Shown here: piece after piece, positions 54,978 through 63,086 of the stretch
How positions within the stretch are numbered: position 1 is the first letter of the stretch
How the letters are laid out: every line of letters begins with the position of its first letter
From: Oscillospiraceae bacterium
GTDB lineage: Bacteria; Bacillota; Clostridia; Oscillospirales; Oscillospiraceae
Reading direction: 5' to 3'
Assembly: GCA_902775355.1 (NCBI GenBank)
Contig: CACYLY010000014.1
Coordinates: 1 to 64,000, forward strand
Length of the DNA: 64,000 nucleotides
The notes under the pieces: generated by a model
The model's database searches: none
Told to the model about the DNA's origin: nothing
Seen by the model: the letters and a program-made list of their open reading frames with translations, nothing else
Made by a program: the position numbers and the translations under genes

Positions 54978-56297
54978 TCACATGGCGCCGGTGTTGGTGG
55001 TGATGTTGGAGGTAATGTCCCGAATGACGCCTGCCATGTTGGGGTCGGACTTCAGCAGCTCCTCCACCTTGCGGATGGACGAGAGCACGGTGGCGTGGTT
55101 GCGGCCGCCGTGATGCTCGCCGATGGCGGTGAGGGGGAGATTGGTCAGGGTGCGCATCAGGTGCATGGAGACCTGACGGGCCATGACGGTGTTCTTGGAG
55201 CGGCTCTGGCCGGTGAGCTCTTCTTCTTTAATATTGTAGTACTTGGCGGTCTCCCGGATGATCTTTTCCGGCGTGGGGATGAAGTCTCCGTCCCGGATCA
55301 CGTCTTCGATGGCCTTTTTGGAGGTCTCGATGGTGGGCGTGTCCCCCAGCAGCTCCGTGTAGGCGGTGAGGCGCTTGATGACGCCCTCCAGCTGCCGGAC
55401 GTTGGCGGTGATCTCCTTGGCGATGAAGCTGACCACCTCATCCGTCAGGATCAGGCCCAGCTGGGCCGCCTTGTTGCGGGCGATGGCCATCCGCGTCTCC
55501 AGATCGGGGGGCTGAATGTCCGCCATCAGGCCGCCCTCAAAGCGGGTGCGGAGCCGTTCGTCCAGCAGAGACATCTCCAGCGGCGGCCGGTCGGAGGTGA
55601 TGACGATCTGGTGCCCGGCCTCGTAGATGTTGTTGAAGGTGTGGAAAAACTCGTCCTGGGTGGCGCGCTTGCCGGCGATGAACTGAATATCGTCCACCAG
55701 CAGCAGATCCACGCCCCGGTAGCGGGTGTGGAAGTCGTCCACCGTGCCCTCCTTGATGGCCTTGACCATCTGGATGGTGAACTCGTCCCCCTTCACGTAG
55801 GCGATTTTGGCGCCGGGGTTGTTGGCGTGGATGTACTGCCCGATGGCCAGCAGCAGGTGGGTCTTGCCCAGGCCGGAGTTGCCGTAGATGAACAGGGGAT
55901 TGTAATTTTTCCCGGGCTTCTGGGCCACGGCCAGGGCGGCGGCGTGGGCAAACTCATTGGACTTGCCCACAATGAAGCGGTCGAAGGTATAGCCCTCCAT
56001 CTCCGGCAGATCGCTGTCCCCGCTCCTGGGGGACACATAGTCCGGCAGCTCCTCCTCCGTCAGCACCAGCAGCTCGAATTTGGAGGAAAAGAGATCGGAG
56101 AGGATCTCCTGCACGATCTCGCTGTACCGGTCCTTGATAATATCCCGCTTGAAGTCGGACTTGGTGCAGACCACCAGGCGGGAGTTTTCAATCTCCACGG
56201 GCCGGCAGTCGGCAAACCAGGCTTTGATGGTGGTGGGCGTCAGCTTCTGGGACAGCTGTTCCAGAACGACCTTCCAGATATCGTCAAGAGAATTCAT
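54978..56297 (-). CDS. dnaA: chromosomal replication initiator DnaA
   Basis: The 439-residue AAA+ initiator is full length. The N-terminal domain I is residues ~1-80. Walker A is FIYGNSGLGKTHLL, Walker B LLLVDDIQFIAGK, and sensor segments RLRTRFEGGLMADIQPPD. The DNA-binding signature is TAIGEHHGGRNHATVLSSI, where Asn replaces the commoner Asp. The start at 56297 is preferred for AGAGGTGAAAGCC upstream; the frame extends 16 codons further without a ribosome site. Confidence 0.97.
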   Translation of the reverse strand: MNSLDDIWKVVLEQLSQKLTPTTIKAWFADCRPVEIENSRLVVCTKSDFKRDIIKDRYSEIVQEILSDLFSSKFELLVLTEEELPDYVSPRSGDSDLPEMEGYTFDRFIVGKSNEFAHAAALAVAQKPGKNYNPLFIYGNSGLGKTHLLLAIGQYIHANNPGAKIAYVKGDEFTIQMVKAIKEGTVDDFHTRYRGVDLLLVDDIQFIAGKRATQDEFFHTFNNIYEAGHQIVITSDRPPLEMSLLDERLRTRFEGGLMADIQPPDLETRMAIARNKAAQLGLILTDEVVSFIAKEITANVRQLEGVIKRLTAYTELLGDTPTIETSKKAIEDVIRDGDFIPTPEKIIRETAKYYNIKEEELTGQSRSKNTVMARQVSMHLMRTLTNLPLTAIGEHHGGRNHATVLSSIRKVEELLKSDPNMAGVIRDITSNITTNTGAM

Positions 56298-56348
56298 GGC
56301 TTTCACCTCTGCAGAATGTTGAAAAAACACAGACTTTCTAACCATATC

Positions 56349-56377
56349 ATTATAGCAAAAATTTCAACAATTTGCAA
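56349..56377 (-). promoter_or_regulatory. dnaA promoter
   Basis: On the minus strand: TTGCAA (56372-56377), 17 bases, TATAAT (56349-56354), 51 bases upstream of the dnaA ATG. No DnaA boxes are apparent around it, so autoregulation through the main consensus is not evident here. Confidence 0.8.
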
Positions 56378-56432
56378 GAAGAATTAAATATATATAATGT
56401 AGGAAAAACGGGGCCGGCAAAAAAGTCCTCTC

Positions 56433-56461
56433 TTGACTTTTTCCCGCATCTTCCATAAAAT
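56433..56461 (+). promoter_or_regulatory. psuG promoter
   Basis: TTGACT, 17 bases, TAAAAT, 31 bases before the psuG ATG. Confidence 0.75.
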
Positions 56462-56492
56462 AAACTTTCAAAACAAGGAAATGGAGGTTCTT

Positions 56493-57404
56493 ATGAATAC
56501 TTATCTTGATATAGCGCCCGAGGTCAAAAAGGCTCTGGATGAGGGCCGTCCCGTGGTGGCGCTGGAGAGCACCATCATCTCCCACGGCATGCCCTACCCC
56601 AAAAACGTGGAGACCGCCCTGCTGGTGGAGCAGACCATCCGGGACAACGGGGCCGTCCCCGCCACCGTCGCCGTCATCGGCGGCCGCCTGAAGGCCGGGC
56701 TCAGCCGGGAAGAGATCGAGTATCTGGGCAAGACCGGCCGGGGCGTGGCCAAGGCCAGCCGCCGGGATCTGCCCGCTCTGGTGGCCCGGAAGGCCGACGG
56801 GGCCACCACGGTTGCCACCACCATGATCATCGCCCATATGGCCGGCATCGGCATCTTTGCCACCGGCGGCATCGGCGGCGTCCACCGGGGCGCGGAGACC
56901 ACCATGGACATCTCCGCCGACCTGGAGGAGCTGGCCCAGACCCCGGTGATGGTGGTCTGCGCCGGAGCCAAGAGCATCCTGGACCTGGGCCTGACCCTGG
57001 AGTATCTGGAGACCAAGGGCGTGCCCGTGCTGGGCTACGGCACCGAGGAGCTGCCCGCCTTCTACACCCGCAAGTCCGGCTTCGGCGTGGATTACCGGGT
57101 GGACTCCCCCGAGGAGCTGGCGGCCATCTTCCGCGCCCAGCGGGAGCTCAATTACAAGGGCGGCATGCTGGTCACCAATCCCATCCCCGAGGAGTACGCC
57201 ATGGACAAGGCCGTCATCGACGCGGCCATCGAGCAGGCCCTGGCGGAGGCCAAGGAGCAGGGCATCCACGGCAAGGAGACCACGCCCTTCCTGCTGGCCA
57301 AGGTGGTGGAGCTCACCGGCGGCGAGAGCCTGGAGAGCAATATCCAGCTGGTGCTCAATAACGCCCGCCTGGCGGCCCGGACCGCGGCCGCGCTGCGGAG
57401 CTGA
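56493..57404 (+). CDS. psuG: pseudouridine-5'-phosphate glycosidase
   Basis: The 303-residue enzyme splits pseudouridine 5'-phosphate into uracil and ribose 5-phosphate. ALESTIISHGMPYPKNVETA, GRLKAGLSREEIEYLG, ATTVATTMIIAHMAGIGIFATGGIGGVHRGAE and the lysine region VVCAGAKSILDLGLTLEYLET are characteristic. The ATG follows AATGGAGG. It is monocistronic here with no psuK kinase beside it, so either the kinase is elsewhere or phosphorylated pseudouridine comes from RNA turnover. Heptads GGTTTTA begin directly after the stop. Confidence 0.95.
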   Translation: MNTYLDIAPEVKKALDEGRPVVALESTIISHGMPYPKNVETALLVEQTIRDNGAVPATVAVIGGRLKAGLSREEIEYLGKTGRGVAKASRRDLPALVARKADGATTVATTMIIAHMAGIGIFATGGIGGVHRGAETTMDISADLEELAQTPVMVVCAGAKSILDLGLTLEYLETKGVPVLGYGTEELPAFYTRKSGFGVDYRVDSPEELAAIFRAQRELNYKGGMLVTNPIPEEYAMDKAVIDAAIEQALAEAKEQGIHGKETTPFLLAKVVELTGGESLESNIQLVLNNARLAARTAAALRS

Positions 57405-57936
57405 GGTTTTAGGTTTTAGGTAAACGCTGATCAAATCGCTTTCGGCATCTTGCGGACAATTTGTGCTCTGATTTCATCACTTTTTCTTGCAATACACAAA
57501 GTATTCCTGCGAAGACGTCGGCGCGTAACGGCGGGCGACCAAAGGTCGCCCCTACGGGCGCGGACGGGGCGGCGGGACGCGTAGGGAGCGATCCCCTGAT
57601 CGCTCCGCAGACGGGCTGTCGAGGGCGCCAGCCCCTACAGAGGAAGACGGACCTTGCCGCAGACTACGGCAAAGACGGAATGCTGGCTCGTTATACCTCC
57701 CCTGTGCAAGGGGAGGTGTCGCGGCGCGTCTCACGCAAGCGCCGTGACGGAGGGGTTGTGCCGTATCCGCGAGTGACCGCAAGGGCGGAGCGAGGCGGGG
57801 CCGAAGGATCTTTCCCCCGTAGCGCCGAGCATTGCTCGGCGAAATCCACGCAGAACGACGCCGGGCAATGCCCGGCGCTACGGGGTATTTCGGAACGGCG
57901 GGCGACCAAAGGTCGCCCCTGCGGCACGGATTCCCG
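57405..57936. repeat. non-coding: heptads, then REP and palindromic units
   Basis: 57405-57425 reads GGTTTTA, GGTTTTA, GGTAAAC. About 100 AT-richer bases without recognisable content follow. From 57530 there are REP modules (inverse GTAGGGGCGACC at 57533-57556; GTAGGGAGCGATCCCCTGAT at 57580-57606), a palindromic unit at 57697-57758 (ACCTCCCCTGTGCAAGGGGAGGT...GGAGGGGTTGT) and a GTAGCGCCGAGC/CGGGCAATGCCCGGCG pair at 57820-57883. No gene is seen. Confidence 0.78.
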
Positions 57937-57965
57937 TTGATTCTCGCGGCGAAGTCTGTTATAAT
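57937..57965 (+). promoter_or_regulatory. mfd promoter
   Basis: TTGATT, 17 bases, TATAAT. The -10 ends nine bases before the mfd ATG, so the transcript would start about three bases from the codon. Confidence 0.8.
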
Positions 57966-57974
57966 ACCCTCGCT

Positions 57975-60900
57975 ATGGAACTTCTCATCAAACAAATACT
58001 GACGAACAAGGAAGTCGCCGCCCTCCCCTCCCTGCTGGAGAGCGGAGGACTTCCTGCGCTCATTTCCGGCCTTTCCGCGGTCCACAGGGCCAATCTGGCC
58101 GCGGCGCTGCGGCTGGAGACCGGGCTGCCCCTGGCGGTCCTCTGCCCGGACGATACCGCGGCGGAGAACATGGCCCGGGACCTGGAAGCCATGCTGGAGC
58201 GCCCGGTGGTCAGCCTGGGCATGCGGGACTTCACCTTCTACGCCGCCGAGGCCGCCTCCCGCCAGGCGGAGCAGAAGCGCCTGGCCGCCCTCTACGCCCT
58301 GCGCAAAGGCCGGGCGGAGATCCTCACCGTCTCGGTGACGGGGCTGCTGCAGCGGACCCTGCCCCCCGAGACTCTGGACCAGGCCGCCTTCACCCTGGAG
58401 GCCGGCGGCAGCTATCAGCCGGAGGACGTGGAGGACGCCCTGCTGCGCTGCGGCTACAGCCGCTGTGAGCAGGTGGAGGGCCCGGGCCAGTTCGCCCGCC
58501 GGGGCGGCATCCTGGACTTCTTCTCTCCCGCCGATCAGGAGCCCGTGCGCGTGGAGTTCTGGGGGGACGAGCTGGACTCCATGGGCCACTTCGACGTGGC
58601 CTCTCAGCGCCGCTCCGAGCCCATCGAGCGCTGCACCGTGCTCCCCGCGGCGGAGACCCTGCCCAGTCTCACCCTGGGCGGGCCGGAGACCCTGGCCCGG
58701 CAGATCGAGACCCTGGCGGAGCGCTTTGCCAGAAAGTGCGGCAGCGAGAACGCGGCGAGCCTGGCCGCCACCCTCCGCGGCGACGCGGAGCGGCTCCGGG
58801 GCGGTGTACTGATGTCCGACGCGGACCGCTATCTGCCCCTCATCTACCCCATGGCCTGCGCGCTGGACTACCTGCCGGAAAACGCCCTGCTGGTGATGGA
58901 CCAGCCCGCCCGCTGCGCCGAGCGGGCCCGGGATTTTCAGAAGCAGCTGCAGGAGGATCTGCTGGCGCTGCAGAAGCGGGGTCTGGCGGCCCTGAACGCG
59001 GACAATTACGCTCTGGGCTGGGAAGCGGCCCTCAAGCGCCTGGGGGACTTCCCCCTCTATATGACCGATGCCTTCACCGTGGGTCGTCTGCCCCTGCAGC
59101 CGAAGACCCTGCTGAGCCTGGCCGCCAAGCAGCTGCCCTCCTACGCGGGCAGCGCCCAGGCCGCCGCCGAGGATGTGGCCCTCTATCTGAAGCAGGACCA
59201 CCGGGTGGTGGTGCTGGCCGGGGACGAGCGCCGGGCCAAGGTGCTGCAGGACTTTTTCAAGGACCATGAGATCCCCGCGATCATCGACCCGGCGCTGAAG
59301 AAGCTGCCGGAGCCCGGACAGTGCCGCATCGGCGTGGGAGCCCTGTCGGCGGGCCTGGAATACCCGGGCATCAAGCTGGCGGTGATCACCGACTCCCAGC
59401 TGCTGCGCGCCGGCCGCAAAAAGCCCGCCGCCCGGAAAAAGCTGCCCGCCAACCGGCAGCGGATCGAGAGCTGCGCGGACCTGTCCGTGGGGGACTATGT
59501 GGTCCACGAAAACCACGGCATCGGCCGCTTTGCCGGCATCGTGAAGATGCGGGTGGACGGCTTTGAAAAGGACTATGTGAAGATCTGCTACGCCGGCACC
59601 GACACGCTGTATGTGCCGGCCACCCAGCTGGATCTGGTGACCAAATACACCGGCGGCGGCGAGGAGCGGCCGGTGAAGCTCTCCAAAATGGGCGGGGCCG
59701 AGTGGGCCAGGACCCGCCAGCGGGCCAAGAGCGCGGCCAAGGACATGGCGAAAAAGCTCATCGCCCTTTACGCCGAGCGCCAGCGGCTGCCCGGCCACGC
59801 CTTCGCGCCGGACAGCGAGTGGCAGCGGGAGTTTGAGGAGAATTTCGGCTACACCGAGACCGAGGATCAGCTGCGCTGCACGGCGGAGATCAAGGCGGAC
59901 ATGGAATCCTCCGTGCCCATGGACCGTCTGCTGTGCGGGGACGTGGGCTTCGGCAAGACGGAGGTAGCCATGCGGGCGGTGATGAAATGCGTGCTGGACG
60001 GCAAGCAGGCCGCCATCCTGGTGCCCACCACGGTGCTGGCCCAGCAGCATTACCAGACGGCCCTGCAGCGCTTTTTCGGCTTCCCGGTGGAGATCGGGGT
60101 CCTCAGCCGCTTCCGCACGGGCGGCCAGTCTCAGCGGCTCCTGACGGACCTGGCCACGGGCAAGTGCGACCTGGTCATCGGCACCCACCGGCTTTTGTCC
60201 AAGGACGTGCGCTTCAAGGACCTGGGCCTGCTGGTGGTGGACGAGGAGCAGCGCTTCGGCGTCACCCACAAGGAGCACATCAAGGAGCTCTCCCGGGGCG
60301 TGGACGTGCTGACCCTCTCGGCCACCCCCATCCCCCGGACCCTGAACATGGCCATGTCCGGCATCCGGGACATGTCCACCATCGAGGAGCCGCCGGAGGA
60401 CCGGCTGCCGGTGCAGACCTTCGTGTACTACCTGCACAACCGGGTGGAGGACATCGACCGCTGCGCCCTGCGGCTGCGCAATCTTCTGGAGGACGCCACG
60501 GTGGCGGTGGCCCACGGGCAGATGGACAAGAACATGCTCTCCTCCGTCATGGACAGCGTGGTCAGCGGCCAGACCCAGGTGCTGGTGTGCACCACCATCA
60601 TCGAGACCGGCATCGACATCCCCAACGTGAACACCCTCATCATCGAGGACGCGGACAAGCTGGGCCTGGCCCAGCTGCACCAGATCCGGGGCCGGGTGGG
60701 CCGCTCCACCCGCAGGGCCAGCGCCTATCTCACCTTCCGGCGGGACAAGGTCCTTACCGAGATCGCCGAAAAACGGCTCTCCGCCATCCGGGACTTCGCC
60801 GCCTTCGGCTCCGGCTTCAAGATCGCCATGCGGGACCTGGAGATCCGGGGCGCGGGCAATCTCCTGGGCGCGGAGCAGTCCGGCCACATGCTGGACGTGG

Positions 60901-61421
60901 GCTATGACATGTATATGAAGCTGCTGAGCGAGGCGGTGCTGGAGGCCCGGGGCGTCCCGGTGCCGAAGCTGGCCGAGTGCTCGGCGGACCTGGCCATCTC
61001 CGCCAACATCCCGGAGCGCTACGTGCCCTCCTCGGAGCAGCGGATGGACCTGTACCGCCGCATGGCGGCCATCCGCAGCGAGGAGGAGGCGGACGACCTG
61101 CTGGACGAGCTCATCGACCGCTACGGCGACCCGCCCCCCGGCGTCAGCGCCCTGATCCAGGTGGCGCTGCTGCGGGGCGAGGCGGGGAAGGCCGGCGTCA
61201 CGGACATCGCCCAGAAGCAGGGCACCCTGCGCTTCACGGTGGACAATTTCGACATGGAGCGGGTCTCCGCCCTCTACGCTCTGCCCGAATACAGGGGCCG
61301 CCTCCGGGTGGAGGCGGGCTCCAAGCCCTGCATCAGCCTGAAAATCAAGGCCAGGACCCACGTGCTGGACGAGGCGAGGCGCTTCGTGGCAGATTGGGTA
61401 AAGCAGGCAAATAATTCATAA
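57975..61421 (+). CDS. mfd: transcription-repair coupling factor
   Basis: The 1148-residue Mfd releases stalled RNA polymerase and recruits UvrA. The UvrB-like N-terminal module has RANLAAALRLETGLPLAVL and ARRGGILDFFSPADQEPVRVEFWGDE. The RNA polymerase-interacting domain is at ~490-560 (LSVGDYVVHENHGIGRFAGI). The translocase has Walker A CGDVGFGKTEVAMRA (~652), LVPTTVLAQQH, VVDEEQRFGVTHKE and SATPIPRTLNMAM. The C-terminal TRCF domain is complete. No ribosome site precedes the ATG, and the promoter lies directly upstream, so leaderless translation is likely. Confidence 0.97.
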   Translation: MELLIKQILTNKEVAALPSLLESGGLPALISGLSAVHRANLAAALRLETGLPLAVLCPDDTAAENMARDLEAMLERPVVSLGMRDFTFYAAEAASRQAEQKRLAALYALRKGRAEILTVSVTGLLQRTLPPETLDQAAFTLEAGGSYQPEDVEDALLRCGYSRCEQVEGPGQFARRGGILDFFSPADQEPVRVEFWGDELDSMGHFDVASQRRSEPIERCTVLPAAETLPSLTLGGPETLARQIETLAERFARKCGSENAASLAATLRGDAERLRGGVLMSDADRYLPLIYPMACALDYLPENALLVMDQPARCAERARDFQKQLQEDLLALQKRGLAALNADNYALGWEAALKRLGDFPLYMTDAFTVGRLPLQPKTLLSLAAKQLPSYAGSAQAAAEDVALYLKQDHRVVVLAGDERRAKVLQDFFKDHEIPAIIDPALKKLPEPGQCRIGVGALSAGLEYPGIKLAVITDSQLLRAGRKKPAARKKLPANRQRIESCADLSVGDYVVHENHGIGRFAGIVKMRVDGFEKDYVKICYAGTDTLYVPATQLDLVTKYTGGGEERPVKLSKMGGAEWARTRQRAKSAAKDMAKKLIALYAERQRLPGHAFAPDSEWQREFEENFGYTETEDQLRCTAEIKADMESSVPMDRLLCGDVGFGKTEVAMRAVMKCVLDGKQAAILVPTTVLAQQHYQTALQRFFGFPVEIGVLSRFRTGGQSQRLLTDLATGKCDLVIGTHRLLSKDVRFKDLGLLVVDEEQRFGVTHKEHIKELSRGVDVLTLSATPIPRTLNMAMSGIRDMSTIEEPPEDRLPVQTFVYYLHNRVEDIDRCALRLRNLLEDATVAVAHGQMDKNMLSSVMDSVVSGQTQVLVCTTIIETGIDIPNVNTLIIEDADKLGLAQLHQIRGRVGRSTRRASAYLTFRRDKVLTEIAEKRLSAIRDFAAFGSGFKIAMRDLEIRGAGNLLGAEQSGHMLDVGYDMYMKLLSEAVLEARGVPVPKLAECSADLAISANIPERYVPSSEQRMDLYRRMAAIRSEEEADDLLDELIDRYGDPPPGVSALIQVALLRGEAGKAGVTDIAQKQGTLRFTVDNFDMERVSALYALPEYRGRLRVEAGSKPCISLKIKARTHVLDEARRFVADWVKQANNS

Positions 61422-61429
61422 AATCTCTC

Positions 61430-61458
61430 TTGTGCCCCGCCCCGTGCGGTGCTATCAT
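61430..61458 (+). promoter_or_regulatory. possible promoter of the foldase gene
   Basis: TTGTGC, 17 bases, TATCAT, 34 bases upstream of the ATG at 61492. Confidence 0.5.
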
Positions 61459-61491
61459 ACAAAAGAAATAAACAGGAAAAGAGGAAGCAAC

Positions 61492-62763
61492 ATGAAAAAG
61501 AACAGCGAAAGCGGGGCTCTGCTGACCATCGGCGTGATCGTGCTGATCCTGGCCGTCATCGCGGCTGTGTCCTTCAGCGGGGACAAGCTGATGGCGGACC
61601 CCGTTCCGGTGCCCGAAAAGACCGAAGCCCCCTCCTCCCTGCCCACGCCGCAGCCTGCGGCCGACGCGCAGGATCCGCAGACGGAGCCCGCGCCGGAGGA
61701 AGAGGCCCAGCCCCGCACCCATACCGATTTCGCGGCCATCTACGCCCTCCACGATCCGGAGGATGTGGTCATGACCGTGGACGGCAGAGACGTGACCTGG
61801 CAGGAATACTTCTTCGCTTTTTACAGCCAGGCCGACAACATGGAGCAGACCTTTGAGATGTACCAGTACTACGGTATGGCTGTGGGCTGGCAGGATCAGG
61901 CCGACGAGGAGGGCCACAGCTACGCGGAGCTGGTCGCCGCTCTGGGCGAACAGGACCTGCGCCAGATCCTGCTCGCCGAGACCCTGGCGAAGGAGGAAAA
62001 TGTCAGCCTGCTGCCGGAGGAGGAAGAGGCGGTGCAGGCCGATCATCAGGATCTCATCGCCCGTTTCTGCGGCGAAGACGGCACCGAGGAGCAGCTGTTC
62101 CAGATGCTGTGGGAGGAGCGCTGGCTGAGCCGGGAGATGTACTGGCAGATCCTCCGCTATGACGCGCTGCTCCAGGCCTCCCTCCGCGGTCTTTACGGCG
62201 AGGAGGGCTCGCTGCTGACGGAGCAGCAGGTGCTGGACTGGATGGAGGAGCAGAGCATCGTCTCCGCCGACCACATCCTGATCTCCACCATTGACGCCGA
62301 AACCAACCAGCGGCTGGACGATGCTGCCGCCGAAGAGAAGGCGGAGCTGGCCCGGCAGATCGCCGGGGAGCTGCAGGCCATTGAGGACCCGGCGAAGCTG
62401 GAGGCCCGCTTCCAGGAGCTGAAGGCGGAGCACGGCGAGGATCCCGGCGCGGAGGAGGGCGGCTATGTCTTCGGCCCCGGCGTCATGGTCCAGGACTTCT
62501 ATGACGGGACGCAGGCCCTGGAGATCGGCCAGGTCTCCGACCCGGTCCAGACCTCGTACGGCTATCACGTCATCCTGCGCCGCCCGCTGCATGCGGACGA
62601 TGTGGTTTTGACCGTGAGCGGGGAGCAGAGCGCCAGAAGCCTGATGGCCCAGAGCCTTTTCAACGCCGTGATTCAGGAGCGTTACGACGCCCAGGTGATC
62701 GCGTACGCCCCGGGCTTCGAGGCGCCCAACGTGCTGGATTACCAGGTCGCCGTCGAACCCTGA
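61492..62763 (+). CDS. membrane-anchored PpiC-type (parvulin) foldase
   Basis: The 423-residue protein has an N-terminal anchor (residues ~10-28, LLTIGVIVLILAVIAAVSF), a Pro/Glu-rich linker and a SurA/PrsA-like helical chaperone domain. A parvulin domain at ~260-365 shows SADHILISTID, EELKAEHGEDPGAEEGGYVFGPGVMVQDFYD and GQVSDPVQTSYGYHVILRR. It assists folding of exported proteins. There is no lipobox, so it is anchored by the helix rather than by lipid. Position after mfd is common in Clostridia. The ATG follows GAGGAAGCAAC. Confidence 0.88.
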   Translation: MKKNSESGALLTIGVIVLILAVIAAVSFSGDKLMADPVPVPEKTEAPSSLPTPQPAADAQDPQTEPAPEEEAQPRTHTDFAAIYALHDPEDVVMTVDGRDVTWQEYFFAFYSQADNMEQTFEMYQYYGMAVGWQDQADEEGHSYAELVAALGEQDLRQILLAETLAKEENVSLLPEEEEAVQADHQDLIARFCGEDGTEEQLFQMLWEERWLSREMYWQILRYDALLQASLRGLYGEEGSLLTEQQVLDWMEEQSIVSADHILISTIDAETNQRLDDAAAEEKAELARQIAGELQAIEDPAKLEARFQELKAEHGEDPGAEEGGYVFGPGVMVQDFYDGTQALEIGQVSDPVQTSYGYHVILRRPLHADDVVLTVSGEQSARSLMAQSLFNAVIQERYDAQVIAYAPGFEAPNVLDYQVAVEP

Positions 62764-63086
62764 CGGACAGCCCCGGAAACATAACAGAAAACGCGGAGTG
62801 CGAAAGCGCTCCGCGTTTCAGGCTGTCGACAAAGCCATAGGGCTTTGCCGACAGGAGGGGATTCAGCCTGCTGTGCGCACTCGCTTGCGGGGGACGCTCG
62901 CACACTTGCAGGCTGCAAAGTGTGATTCCCGAGGTACACGCCCCCGGGAATCACAGATTGAACTTTGTTTTTCGCCTTCCGAGGCGAAAAACTCGGTGAG
63001 ACCTATTCTTATCTTGACTTGATCTACGCCTTGAAACGCGGAGTGCGAAAGCGCTCCGCGTTTTTATATACGAACATCAAATAATA
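62764..63086. repeat. insertion between two identical terminator hairpins, non-coding
   Basis: A 30-base hairpin (AAACGCGGAG...CTCCGCGTTT) occurs at 62789-62818 and identically at 63034-63063, 245 bases apart. Only the second is followed by T5. Between them are further inverted repeats: TGTCGACAAAGCC/GGCTTTGCCGACA (62823-62853), GTGTGATTCCCG/CGGGAATCACAG (62920-62957) and TTTTTCGCC/GGCGAAAAA (62969-62992). No gene is seen. Confidence 0.8.

Noticed and set aside
57552-61361. A 1269-codon open frame on the minus strand opposite mfd
   Set aside because: It is the antisense shadow of mfd, with no ribosome site, repetitive Gly/Ala/Leu/His composition and no family motif.
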